A stretch of 64,000 nt of DNA from Castor canadensis (lineage: Eukaryota; Chordata; Mammalia; Rodentia; Castoridae). The notes beneath the pieces are model-generated. The model had not been told where the DNA came from. It searched no databases and was given only the letters and a program-made list of their open reading frames with translations. Below, in pieces: positions 13,139 through 24,721 of this stretch. Where the stretch lies: assembly GCF_047511655.1 (NCBI RefSeq), contig NC_133401.1, positions 12,618,001 to 12,682,000 on the forward strand. The letters run 5' to 3'. How positions within the stretch are numbered: the stretch's first letter is position 1; each line of letters starts with the position of its first letter. Made by a program: the position numbers and the translations under genes.

Positions 13139-13250
13139 AAGGACTAGGGATATGGCTCAAGAGGTAGAGCACCTGCCTAGCAAGCACAAGGCCCTCAGTT
13201 CAATCCCCAGTACTGCCAAACCAATAAACCAACCAACCAACCAAAAAATC
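13139..13250 (+). mobile_element. tRNA-derived SINE, well kept
   Basis: GGCTCAAGAGGTAGAGCACC A-box, CAGTTCAATCCCC B-box, then an AACC-rich tail. Inserted in the pseudo-intron 6; absent from the intact gene. Confidence 0.88.
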
Positions 13251-13528
13251 AAGTAAAATTCCATGTAAAATTTGCTGTATGTGTATTTGTGTGTGTGTTT
13301 GTATAGTTCTCCATGTGATGAGATAATTCATAACATTCATTAGATTTCAAAGAGTGAATTCTTATTATTTTCTCTCTCCTACCCTCACCCCAAACTGATT
13401 GTTCTGAGGGGCACCAATGATCTAACTCTTTGATCTAGCCTTTTCCTGAGTAATTGATCCACAGAATACAGTGTCACTGCTGCAATGCCTCTGTGAAATG
13501 GGATTTATCATCCCCTTTTTCTGTGCAG

Positions 13529-13695
13529 AGAGTAAAAAAGATCAAGTAGGTGACTGGTTCACATTGTCCACCAACTCTTGATGACTGCACCAAAATACCA
13601 TACACGAAATTCAGAGATTTTTCAGAGCTCCTACTATTGGTGTGCCCCATTTGGTCAACAAAACCACTCTTTTCTGAGGGTACATCATCCACAAG
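13529..13695 (+). pseudogene. CYP2B pseudo-exon 7
   Basis: Homologous to 50684-50871 but 21 nt shorter. The loss falls in the K-helix part, so the segment reads from the codons for PYT straight into RDFS and the ExxR glutamate is gone. The acceptor ctgtgcag is kept and the donor has become gtcaaa. The first codons contain a stop in the ancestral frame. Confidence 0.85.
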
Positions 13696-13807
13696 GTCAA
13701 ACCAGCTGGACTGCCATATCTCATTTGAGTGGGCATCCTCAGTTTTCTCCCCCTCCCTTCCTTTCCATTCCCTTCCGTTCCCTTCCCTTTCCCTCCCCTC
13801 CCATGCC

Positions 13808-13809
<2 letters not shown>

Positions 13810-13842
<33 letters not shown>
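13810..13842 (+). repeat. (CT)n microsatellite
   Basis: About 16 CT units following a TTCCC-rich stretch. Confidence 0.9.
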
Positions 13843-13847
<5 letters not shown>

Positions 13848-13851
<4 letters not shown>

Positions 13852-14266
13852 CTTTTGCTTTGCTTTAGGTAGGCACTGTACCACTTGAGCCATGCCTCAA
13901 TACCTCTTGCTGCAGTTAATTTGGAGTGGAGATAGGGTTTTGTTTTTTGCCCAGGCAAGTCTGGGTCACAATCTTTCTGTTTACCCTTTCTAGCATTGCT
14001 AGAATAACAAGCATGGGACACCATGCCAAGCTTTTTCTGTTGAGATGGAGTTTTGCAAACTTTTTTGCCTTGGCTGATCTGGAACTGTAGTCCTTTCCAT
14101 CTCAGCCTCCTGCATATCTTGTGATGACAGGCACATGCCATTGCACCTAGCAATTGGTTGAAATCAGGGCTCACTAACATTTTGCCTGGGTCAGCCTGGG
14201 ACTGTGATCCTCCCAATCTCAGATTCCAAGGTAGCTAGGATTACAGGCACAAGCCACTGGCTTTCA
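13848..14266 (-). mobile_element. Long composite SINE
   Basis: Antisense tRNA part (CACTTGAGCCATGCCTC), then three Alu-like modules ending with AGCTAGGATTACAGGCACAA. Sits between the pseudo-exons 7 and 8. Confidence 0.8.
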
Positions 14267-14411
14267 GTTTCCTCAACCTCTAATTTCAACACTTTGTTAA
14301 TTTTTAACAGGGCCCTATGTTTTCATTTCACCTTATCTATCTATTTATTTATTGTTTTGCATGCAGGGGCCAAAGAATGAGAATATTTTTTGGCCTTGTA
14401 ATTTTTCCCAG

Positions 14412-14535
14412 AACATTGAAGCATATCCCAAACTGAGCTCTGCTCTCATGACCATGTTGTTTTGAAAAATGAGGCACTTTGCAGATGCCAGTGGTGCACT
14501 GAAGAACACTGAAGCTTTTATGCCATTTTCCACTT
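14412..14535 (+). pseudogene. CYP2B pseudo-exon 8
   Basis: Homologous to 51459-51600; 124 nt against 142. It keeps the tttcccag acceptor and the start NIEAYPKLSSAL, then carries a stop after the HDP position. Its last part still resembles [13 protein letters not shown]. Confidence 0.83.
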
Positions 14536-15129
14536 GTCAGATGAACTTTGATCTTTTTCCCAAACAGGTCCCATAGTCTTCTTGAGACAATGACAGATCC
14601 TTGTTTATTGAGCGCTTAGTATATCCGAGTTGTTTTATGCAAACTATCCCAACCATCTTCACTACAAAGAGGGACCTGAGAAGTGAGACTATGTCATAAA
14701 GATACATCTTAGTAAGCAGAACTTTGGGCAAATATTTTAAAATCTCTAAACCTGATAAAATTTATTTTCTTAAAAGCAACAACCAAAACTCCCCTCTGAG
14801 CATTTTTCTCAGCCCAATGTTCTATTAGAGGTTAAAGTTAATACATCAAATGAATCACACAGACATCATTCCTGCCCAAGGAAAATTATATTCTGGAAGA
14901 GCGAGAAGGATATTCACTAAGTAAGCACAAAATAATAACTGAACTAAATGATTTAATGCCTGCCATATGCTTAGGACTCCCTGAATTTGGGAGTAGAAAA
15001 ATGGGAAATAGTGATAATTTTGGTAGGTTACATGAGAAACCAGCTAATAAGATGAGGCCTCTTGGGTAAATAACCATCAGTCATTCTTAAGTGTTTCCCA
15101 GACAGAAACAGCCAGAGTAATGCTTGAGG

Positions 15130-15320
15130 GTGGAGAATGCATGGAACATTTCCTGAGTCATTGACCCACAGAAAACAGTGTCACTGCTGCAATGCCTACA
15201 TAAACTGGGGCTCATTTCCCCCTTTTATGTGCAGAACAAATCCAAAAGGAATTTGAGCCTGTGATTGTCTCACACCAACCCCCTGCCATTGAGGATGCAC
15301 GAAAATGCCATACATTGTAT
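15130..15320 (+). pseudogene. Second, truncated CYP2B exon 7 copy
   Basis: Repeats the end of intron 6 (cccttttatgtgcag) and about 85 nt of exon 7 (from 15235), up to the codons for KMPYT, then homology stops. It lies 1.7 kb after the first pseudo-exon 7, inside intron 8-like sequence. Confidence 0.75.
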
Positions 15321-15644
15321 AAGAATGTGTGGAATATTTGTAAGACATTTTGTAAGAATCCCTGTGGTGTAAAAAGGAAAGAGCTTAACTAGGCAGGAGC
15401 TGGAAGACTAATGGAGTTTGGATTTATCTTTAAGAACAGGGAGCTGGGACATGTTTGACACATTTGTTCCTATTCCACTTTCCACTCTCCCACTTGCTCA
15501 AAGAAAAACTCTCAACAAACTAAATTTAGTAGAGTTTATTTGAGCAAAGCTTACTTAATTGGACGATATTCTGAACCATTAACATTTTAAAGAACTCTTC
15601 ACAGTAATACAGCCAGTTAATATTTATAGACAGAAAAAATGAGG

Positions 15645-17045
15645 TGGAAATCACGTGATCATCTCAATAGATGCAGCAAAATTCAACATCCCTTTATGAT
15701 AAAAGTCCCGAAAAAACTAAGAATAAAAGGAATGTACCTAAACATAGTAAAGCCTATATATTATAAATGCCATACCAACATTAACTGAAACCATCACCTC
15801 TAATGTCAGGAAGGAGGCAAAGGTATCCACTCTTATTCAATACAGTGCTTGATTTTGTAGCCAGAGCAAGAAGGCAAGAGAAAGAAAGAAGGGGGTACAA
15901 ATAGGAAAGGAAGAAGTCAAATTATTCCTGCTTGCCATGATATGATTCTGTGCTTAAAAGACTCTAAAGACTCCACCAAAAACTTTTAGATATGAAAAAT
16001 ACTTTTGATGAAGTAAGAGAACACAAAATCAACACACAAAGTCAGTAGCTTTTCTTTCTACTAATGACAAACAGGCTAAAAAAGAATTCAGGAAAACAAT
16101 CCCATTCACAATAACATCAAAAATTTAAGTACCTAGGAATAAACTAAGGAGGTGAAAGACCTCCATAATGAAACTTATAAAACAATGAAGAAAGAAACCA
16201 AAGAAAAAAGAAGATGGAAAAGACTTGCTATATTCATGGATTGGCAGAATCAATATTGTGAAAATGACTATACTTCTGAAAGCAAGCTACAGATTCATGG
16301 AAATCCCCATGAAAATTCCAATGTCATTTTTCAAAGAAATAGAAAATTCATATGGAAGCAGAAAAGACCCCAATTAGCATTTCTGAGCAAAAAGAGCAGT
16401 ACTGGAGGAATAACAATACTTAACTTCAAATTATAATATAGAGCCATTGTAACACAAACAGCATTGTACTGGCATAAATACAGACAGGTAGATGATGGAA
16501 TAAAATAAAAGATCCAGAAAAAACTTTACACAGCTATACTTAGCTGACTTTTGACAGCAGAGCCAAAAACATGTGTTGGGGAAAAGACAGTTTGTTCAAC
16601 AAATGGTGTTGTGAAAACAATATCCACACATAGAAGATTACAGCTAGACCCCTATCTCTCACACTATACATAAATTAATTTAAAAAGAGATCAAAGATCT
16701 TCATGTAACACATAAATCTTTGAAACTACTAGAGGAAAACTTGGGGAAGTCACTTGAAGATACAGACATAGGTAACTACTTTCTGAATAAAGTCCAATTG
16801 CTCAGAAAATGAGAGTACAATTAATAAATGGACAAATGAATTGAACAGACATTTCTATTGAGAAGTACAAATGGCTAATACATACATGAAGAAATGCTCA
16901 ACGTTCTTAGGTATAAATGAAATGCAAATCAAAATAAAACTAAGATTCTATTTCACTGCAGGAGAACCACTGTCATCAAGAAAACAAAAAACAAATATTG
17001 GTGAGGATTCGGGGAGAAAGAACCCTTATACACTCTTGGTGGGCA
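15645..17045 (+). mobile_element. LINE-1 ORF2 fragment
   Basis: Sense ORF2 from the RT core (atctcaatagatgcagcaaa) to its C-terminal part (acaaatggtgttgtgaaaac; ggagaaagaacccttataca). It lacks the 3' UTR and is full of stops. Inserted in the decayed CYP2B intron 8. Confidence 0.85.
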
Positions 17046-17940
17046 TGTAGGTTAGCTCCTGCCAGGATGAGACATTTGCTACTTCCATTATCATTTTATT
17101 GGCCAAGTTTTGTCATGAACTTAGCTACTTTCAAAGCGACAAGAGAAATATGATCCTGTCCAAGGTCTGGAAAGAGGGAAGGCTGAAAACATTTGGTGGC
17201 TAAAGTGAGCCACTGTGCTTCTTTCCTACCATTCTTACATTCTTTTTGCCTTAGGACCTTTTGTTTTCTCAGGATGCTTGCTTCTGGACCCTGGTCTTTG
17301 GCCTCTCTGGGAAATCCCTAGATTACTTCAGTAAAGATTCACTTGATGAGGACAGGGCTGAGAAAGAGTTCAGGTAGTGGAGCTCCTTTCAGGTTGTGGC
17401 ATTTCCTTGTTGGAATCAGTGTAGCATTGTTGTTAGGAGCATAGATCAGTTAGCATGTTAGTTAAAGGAGGTTGAGAGTTTCATTAGTTCATTTATTATA
17501 GTATGCTACACACTAGATCAGATCTCAATTTATTAGTGGTCACTCAATGAATACATGTTGACTAAGCCAAACTTCTAAGGTTCGTTTACTTATTGTGTCA
17601 TTTTCTTCCTTTGCTCATTACCATCTGTGCAATTTTGGGCAGATTCCTTAACATTTCTGAGGCTCCATAGCACTTCCATGCACCATGTATTGGATTCCTT
17701 CCTTTCCTTTCCCTTCCCTTCCCTTCCCTTCCCTTCCCTGTCTCACTCATATCTGTATGTTTTACTAGTGCTTCAAGGTCTCATCTCCCATTTAATGCAT
17801 TTATGCCCAACTGTCCTGCTTCAGGGACTACTTCCAGCCTAAGACAGTAAATTACTTCTCAGAAAACATGTGGGAAAGAGGTACTGTTCAACATCTCTTA
17901 TCAGTAGTGTCTAAGTCACAGAGGCTGATAGGCACTGATT
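17046..17940. other. No gene recognised; contains (CCCTT)n
   Basis: Non-coding. A CCCTT-type simple repeat covers 17695-17739. No CYP2B exon 9 was found here. Confidence 0.35.
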
Positions 17941-17944
17941 GTAT

Positions 17945-18350
17945 TACTTATCCATAGCTGCATAACAAGATGTTCCAACTTAGTGGTTGAAAATAAAACA
18001 ATAATCTACTGTCTCTCATGATTTCTATGGATCAGGACAGCCGGTATCTTACCTGAGTAGTCAGCTGTAAGACTCAATAACTGTGGGACTATAATTATCT
18101 GAAGTCTCAATTGCCATCAGGTGGGCCAACCAGGTCTGTGGACTGGAACATCCAACATGGCCAATTCATGTGGGTTGGGTCTCCTCACAACATGGTGACT
18201 AGATTCTAAAGAAAGTGTCCTGAGAAAGAGCCAGAGGGAAACTGCACTTCTTTAATGACCTTGCCTTAACATCATTTCCATGACATTCTATTTGTCAAGG
18301 TATATTGCTGCAGGTACATTTGGAAATATCTGTGACAGATATGCTAGCAT
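17945..18350 (-). mobile_element. Old interspersed repeat, probably MaLR LTR
   Basis: catagctgcataacaagatg and acttagtggttgaaaataaa resemble the reversed 3' end of MLT-type LTRs. Highly diverged; class uncertain. Confidence 0.35.
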
Positions 18351-18820
18351 GGGTTAGACTGTGACACTCAGGCCAAGCTATCAAGAGTATCTTCTGTGAA
18401 AAAGAATGACTTATGGAACATGTGTGTATTTACTAGAAACCTAGAATTAGCCACAATACTTTGCCTCTACATCACCTAGTCCGTACTGTGGAAGAAGCAA
18501 GTCAGGTGTTCAGCATGTGACAGAATTTGGAGCTCTGGAAGGCAGAGAAGTTGCCAAAAATAATACATGTAGCCGTGATAGGATCTTCAAAATACCACTG
18601 CTTCTTACAAGGCCTCTCCCTACAGATAGATTATATTTCCCTGTTGACTTTCCATAAACATGAACATAATCTAGAAATATGTCGTTGCTATTATAAGCAG
18701 TAATGGCTTGTTACTAAAGCATCACTTGCATAAGCTGATTGATAAAATATTGGTGGAGAAAATGAACTGAAAGAAGAAAACATCATTAGGGCCCTCATCT
18801 GGGGATGAGATTCAATTCTT
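18351..18820. other. No feature recognised
   Basis: Non-coding sequence without clear repeat or exon match. Confidence 0.3.
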
Positions 18821-18890
18821 TTAGATAGATGGATAGACAGATAGATAGATATAGATATAGATATAGATATAGATATAGTTATAGATATAT
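18821..18890 (+). repeat. (GATA)n/(ATAGAT)n microsatellite
   Basis: GATA units, then ATAGAT units, directly against the 3' end of the following minus-strand L1; probably grown from its tail. Confidence 0.85.
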
Positions 18891-21800
18891 GCTAGGATAC
18901 ATTCATTATACAGGGAAGATTCATAGTCACAATTCTGATTAGACTTATATTGTACACAGTTACATTACTGCTATCATCTATCCCCCTCAATACCCTCCCC
19001 ACTCCACTTAAAGCAATTGCAAGAGGTTTCTTAGCTCTGTTTTATGTAGGTATATGAAGTCCATCAACCACATACCATAAGATTAATCTCCTTCATTGAC
19101 CCTTATCCCTCCCAATAGTATCCTCCCTCCACACACTATACTTTTTTACAGTCCTGTTTTTCATTATTCATATTTAAGTTGATGATCAAAGGTATGTATC
19201 AATGTATGTCTACTGTGTGTATACTTTAGTTTGGTCCATTGAACCCCTTCCATTGCCCTCCATTAGCCATTTACCCCCACCCCCCCTCCATTTTTCAACA
19301 GCTTTCAAAACACATCCTTATATTCTCTACCTTCTTATCTTATATTATGGAATATTATTTATACTCTATCATTCTCCTTTACTTTCCCACTTTCCTGAAT
19401 TCCATGGAGGAGTTCCACTATCACAAATATGTTCTACATCTGAGTTTATATATGATCATGCTTGTTTTTATGTGTATGTTTATCTTTTGGATCTATCTTC
19501 CACATATGAGAAAACATGCAGCCTTTGTGTTCTTGAGCCTGGCTTACTTCACTGAACATGATGTGCTCAGATTGTATCATCCAACCATGTCATTATTCCT
19601 TATGGCTAAGTAATACTCCATTGTGTATATATGCAACATATCTTTTATCCATTCATCAGTTATAGGGTAACTGGATTGTTTCCAGAGCTTGTATATTGTG
19701 AGTAGTGCTGCAATGAATATCAGTGCACAGTTGTCACTACTGTAGCCTGTCTTACATTCCTTTGGGTAGATGCCTAGAGGTGGTATCACTGGATATATAG
19801 CAGTTCTATCTTTAGCTTTTTGAGGAGTTTCCATACTGCTTTCCATAGTGATTATACTAATTTGCATTGCCACCAACAGTGTATAAGGGTTCCTATTTCA
19901 CTGCATCCTCATCAGCATTTGCTGCTGTTATTGGCCCTGATTATGGCCATTCTAACTGGAGTGAGATGAAATCTAAAGGTTGTTTTGATTTGCATCTCTT
20001 CATGTATTAACTGGCCATTTGTACCTCTTCCTTTGTGAATTCCCTGTACAATTTATGTGTCCATTTATTCACTGGGGTATTAATTCTTTGTGGGTTGAGT
20101 TTTTTCAGTTCCCTGTAGGTTCTGGATATTAGTCCCTTATCAGATGAGTAGCTGGCAAAGATTTTCTCCCATTCTGTGGGCTGCCTCTTGATTCTGGGGA
20201 CTGTTTCCTTTGCCATGCAGAAGCTCTTCAGTTTGATGCAGTCCCATTTGTTCATTGTTTTTCTTAGATGCTGAGCCTTTGAGTTCTGTTTAGGAAGTCA
20301 TTCCCTATACCTATCTGTTCCAGTGTATTTCCTACTGCTTCTTGGAGATGTTTCAAAGTTTCAGGCCTTATATTAAGGTCTCTGATCCCCTTTGAGTTGA
20401 TTTTTGTAAAGGGTGACAGACAGGGATCCAGTTTCAGTCTTCAACATGTGGATATCCTGTTTTCCTAGCAGCATTTGTTGAAGAGGCTGTCTTTTCTCTA
20501 TCATGTGTTTTGGGCTCCTTTGACGAAGATCAGTTGGCCTTAGATGCATGGGTTTATGTCTGGATCTTCTAATCTGATCCATTCGTCTTCCTATCTGTTT
20601 TTGTGCCAATACCATGCTGTTTTTATTGTTATGACTCTGTAGTACAGCTTGAAGTCAGGAATTGTAATGACTCCAGCTTTGGACTTTTTTCTGAGAATTG
20701 CTTCGGTTATTTGAAGTCCTTTTTGTTTCCATATAAATTTTCACAATTGTTTTTTCTATTTCTGTGCAGAATGTCATTGAAATTTTGATAAGAATTGCAT
20801 TGAACATGTAGGTTGCTTTTGGTAGTATGGCCATTTTCACAATGTTGATTCTACCAATCCACGAGCAAAGGAGGTCTTTCCATTTTCTCATGTGTTCATC
20901 AATTTCTCTATTCAGTGGTTCATAGTTTTCACTAAAAAGTCTTTGTTTTCCTTCATTAAATTTATTCTGACATACTTTATTGTTTTTGAGGCTATGGTAA
21001 ATGGGATTGTTTCCCTGATTTCTTTCTCGGTGTGTTCATTGTTGGTATCTAGGACGACTAGTTTTTTCTGTATATTAATTTGTATCCTGCTATTTTGCTT
21101 AAAGAGTTTAGGATTTCTAATAGTTTTTGGTAGAGTTTTTAGCGTCTCTAGGTATAGGGTCATGTCATCTGCAAGTAGGTATAGTTTTACTTCCTCATTC
21201 CCTATTTGGAGCCCTTTTATTTATTGCTACTGTCTTATTGCTCTGGCTAGCAATCCCAAAACTATAAAAGGAGTGGAGAAAGTCATTCCTGACTTTAACA
21301 GGAACTGCTTCAGTTGTTCTCCACTTAGTATGTTAACTCTAGGTTTGTCATATGTAGCCTTTATTATGATGAGGAACATTCCTTGCATTTCTAGTTTCTT
21401 CAGAGCTATTATTATGATAGGGTATTGGATTTTGTCAAAGGCTTTTTCTGCATCTATTGAGAGGATCATGTGGAGTGTGTCCTTGCTTCTGTTTATATTC
21501 TGTATTACATTTATGGATTTATATATGCTGAACCATCCTTGCGTCCTTGGAATGAAACAGAATAGGTCATGGTGCATGATCTTTTTGACCTGATGTTGAA
21601 TTGTGTTTGCCAGTATTTTGTTGAGAATCTTTGCACCTATATTCATTAAAGATATTGGTCTATAATTCTCTTTTCTCCTTGCATCTTTATTCTGTTTGGA
21701 GTGATAGTAATGCTGACTTCATAGAATGAGTTTGCCAGTGTTCCTTCCCTTTCTATTTCCTGGAAAAGTTTGAGGAGTATTGGTATTAGTTCTTCTTTAA

Positions 21801-22180
21801 GATTTTTTTTAATTCAGTCATGAATTAGTCAGATCTTGGGCTCTTCTTTATAGGGAGGCTTTTTATTACTTTTTCAATTTCATTTCTTATAATAGGGCTA
21901 TTTAGGTGTTTAATCTCATCTTGGTTCAATTTTTTTGGTTACATGCTTCTAGGAATTTATCCATTTCATCTAGATTTTCCAGTTTACTTGAATATATGTT
22001 TTCAGAGCACTCTAATGATTCTCAGTATTTTGCTAGTATTTGTGGTTATGTCACATTTTTCATCTCTGATTTTATTATTTGGGGTCTTTTCTCTCCTGCA
22101 TTGTGTCATGTTCACTAAAGGCTTGTTGATCTCACTAATCTTTTCAAAGAACCAACTTTTTGATTCATTGATTCTGTAGT
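18890..22180 (-). mobile_element. LINE-1, long 3' part
   Basis: Antisense 3' UTR (18.9-19.6 kb), the C-terminal part of ORF2 and reverse transcriptase (to about 22165). The longest open stretches are broken. One minus-strand ORF piece (21646-21227) contains [16 protein letters not shown], the RT core. Confidence 0.88.
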
Positions 22181-22740
22181 GTTGCAGGCACTGTGGTCTG
22201 TGTGAGATCTGGGGCCTGTTTACTGAACACGGGCTTACAGTGGACCAGCAGAGTAACACTGCAGGCACAGGGAAAGAAAGCTTACTGGCTTGCGCCTACT
22301 GTTACTTGTGAAGCAGGGGGAGTCCTGTGACCTGCTTATGCAAGGGCATAGGTTTCCCTGGCATTTCAGGGTATGTGATAGCAGGTCATGTAGTTGGGGG
22401 GAGCATGGAGCTCCAAGTTCCTATGTGTGCCAGGAAGCAGGACTTACTACTGAGTGCAGAGAAGTGGAGCCTCACAGACACTTCAGGAGTAGGGAATCTC
22501 AAGTGTTAAGCTGAAAGTCATTTTCCCATGGTAAATTCTCTAATTGTGGGTTCAGAGTGGGTTTTGCTTCTTTCTGGTTATGGGACCCATGGGTGTCTTT
22601 TGGGCCCCCACCGTCTGCCTTCTTTAGAGTAGTTAGATGCCACTGCAGTTTAGGGATGTCAACAATCTGCCCTCTGAGATGGAGTTCTTTTCTATCTTTG
22701 TGTTTTCCATTCTCTTTCTCTCCCTCAACCCTCTCTCATT
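22181..22740 (-). mobile_element. Probable L1 5' region after an internal deletion
   Basis: GC-rich sequence directly abuts L1 RT. It may be 5' UTR of the same L1 with ORF1 and endonuclease deleted. Inference only. Confidence 0.3.
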
Positions 22741-22754
22741 ATTCTTTTTGTTTT

Positions 22755-22940
22755 GTTTTGTAGTACCCGGGTTTGAACTCGGGGCCTAGACCATGAACTA
22801 CTCAACCAGCCCTGTTTTGTGATGCGATTTTTCAAGATAGGGTCTAATGACCTAAGTGCCTGGGCTGGCTTCAAACCATGATCCAGCTAATCTCTGCATC
22901 CTGAGGAGCTAGGATTATAGGCATGATCCACCCGTGCCTT
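22755..22940 (-). mobile_element. Composite SINE
   Basis: Antisense GGGTTTGAACTCGGGGCC, then GGAGCTAGGATTATAGGC. Confidence 0.8.
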
Positions 22941-22959
22941 GCTCTTTCATTATTCTTAT

Positions 22960-23960
22960 CTGTATTTTTATTCTTCTGTTTCTCTCTCTGTGAATGTCTG
23001 TATTTGTGGCTCTATCTCTAAACAGGCCAACATTGTTTTTGTTTTTGTTTTTTTCTTTTTGTTTCTTAAATAATAATAATGAAACAAGTGTAGGTTTTTT
23101 ATCTCTATAGTACAGGTACTGATCACTTTAACTCTATTTACTTGATCAAGGCAAGTCAAGGTGTATTAGCTTTGCATTTCTACCACCCACACATTTGATT
23201 TATAAAGATAAAATATTTAGTTAGTGCTAAGTTTTGGAGGTTTAAATCATGCTCCCTATATTTGATCAGTTCTAGTGATGGTGAAAGATGATAGCAAATA
23301 ATGGTGGGAGTACATGTAGAAATAAAACAGTCACATCTTAAGCCAGGAGTCAGAGAGAGACACGGGACAAGTGGGGTCTTACAATCCCTTTCAAGTATAT
23401 GCTCCCCATAACCTAATGTTTTCCCATAAGACCCTACCTCTTAAAGCTTCCACCATTCCCAATGGTTCTACATTGGAGACCAGACCTTTAAGATATGAGC
23501 TTTTGGGTAACACCCAAGCCAGTACCCAAACCATAGTTCATGGATGTGTGTAACTTCATATTGAGAGAGGAGTGCAATTTTCACTGGTGCCAGGAGAGGG
23601 CAGGATAGTCTACATGATTAGAACAAGCCCTGCAGGGTTTGGAGGAAAAGTTCATCTCATAAAGCAGGAGTCAGCATTACTTTCCCCACTCTCAGTGTGG
23701 GTATAGAGAGCAACACATTACTCTCCCTTCTTTATCATCCCTCTTTCACAGGTGAGTAGTGCTGTTGATAATCAGTTTTGTCAGTGACCAAGGAGGCTGT
23801 TTTCGGACTCATTAATAGAGGAAGAGAGTATTAGTTTAATTGGATACAAAAACATTAAGGTCTCCTACAGTGACTGGCATATTTGAAAATAATTTGCTAC
23901 TCACAAACTACTGTTCAGTTTACAAATTCCTTGGTTCACAAACAACTTTAGAGGTTACCA
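22960..23960 (+). repeat. Segmental duplicate copy D2
   Basis: Paralogue of 10380-12010 without the solo LTR. It ends where L1 sequence begins near 23985. Confidence 0.7.
23205..23540 (-). mobile_element. Old MaLR-type LTR (ERVL class), paralogous copy
   Basis: Counterpart of 11035-11395 in the D2 copy. A diverged fossil LTR. Confidence 0.5.
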
Positions 23961-23984
23961 TATATATAAAATCATAGTTGAAAG

Positions 23985-24715
23985 TGAATCATTACAACTG
24001 ACATCACAGAAATACAAAGGATCATCAGAGATTATTCAGAACATCTATGCCCACCAAAATCTGATAACCTGAGGTAATGGACAAATTCCTGACCATCTTT
24101 ATCTTATCAATATTGGATCATGAAGAAAGAGAAAACCCAAGCATCCCAATAAACATTAAGAATCTGTAATCAGTAACAAAAGTTTTCCACTCAAAGGAAA
24201 TCCCAGGATCACATGGCTTCACTGTGGATGTACACAGCATTCAAAGACCTTATACCAATTCCAATTCTTCTTACATTAACCCAGATAATTGAAAGGAAGG
24301 AGTTCTTCCATACACATTCTACAAGGCCAGTATCCTGATACAAAAACCAGACAAGAACAGAGCAAAAACAAAAACAAAAGAAACTACAGACCAACATTCT
24401 TAATAAACATGGTTGCAATATTCCTTACAAAACACTTGCAAATAGAATCCAACAAGACATTAGACAGGTCCTTAAAGGTAATCAAATGGCGTTCATCCTG
24501 GGGATGCAAGAATGATTGAACACATGCAAATCAATAAATGTGATCACCACATCACTAGAATGATGGAAAATATGATCTTCTCATAGATTCAGAAAAGGCA
24601 TTTGATAAAATTCAACATTTTTTCATGACAAAAACATTGAACAAATTAGGCATAGAAGTTCAACATATTACACACCATATATTAAAAGCTAACAGCTAAC
24701 ATCATTCTCTCTTTA
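23985..24715 (+). mobile_element. LINE-1 ORF2 fragment
   Basis: Sense ORF2 RT region (cagacaagaacagagcaaaa; agattcagaaaaggcatttg). Confidence 0.75.
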
Positions 24716-24721
24716 AATACT

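Larger units (their letters stand above)
12940..15640 (+). pseudogene. Decayed CYP2B tail: exon 7, exon 8, second partial exon 7
   Basis: Aligns by eye to the intact gene from intron 6 (about 50225) to intron 8 (about 52930), including non-coding sequence such as the TG tract and the acceptor-proximal part of intron 6. The order is exon 7 (13529-13695), exon 8 (14412-14535), then another intron 6/exon 7 piece (about 15130-15320), then intron 8 sequence. The extra exon 7 shows a nested partial duplication after the copy arose. Large internal deletions and stops make it non-functional. It is interrupted by SINEs at 13139 and 13848, and an L1 starts at 15645. No exon 9 was recognised downstream. 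Confidence 0.85.

Noticed and set aside
13139-13250. tRNA gene candidate (A and B boxes)
   Set aside because: A/B boxes belong to a tRNA-derived SINE with an A-rich tail, repeated dozens of times here; no tRNA cloverleaf end.
13550-13888. 112-codon plus-strand ORF beginning TGSHCPPTLDD
   Set aside because: It is the decayed CYP2B exon 7 read into intron and microsatellite, not a separate gene.
13611-14216. 201-codon minus-strand ORF with GRE repeats
   Set aside because: Built from a SINE and the complement of a (CT)n tract within the CYP2B pseudogene.
14886-15077. 63-codon minus-strand ORF
   Set aside because: Antisense within intron 8-like sequence of the CYP2B pseudogene.
15640-18820. 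Search for CYP2B exon 9 behind the decayed tail
   Set aside because: No GKRICLGEG-like coding sequence seen; L1 and unassigned sequence only.
20892-21593. 233-codon plus-strand ORF
   Set aside because: It lies antisense to L1 reverse transcriptase; the true reading on the minus strand has the RT core ([12 protein letters not shown]).
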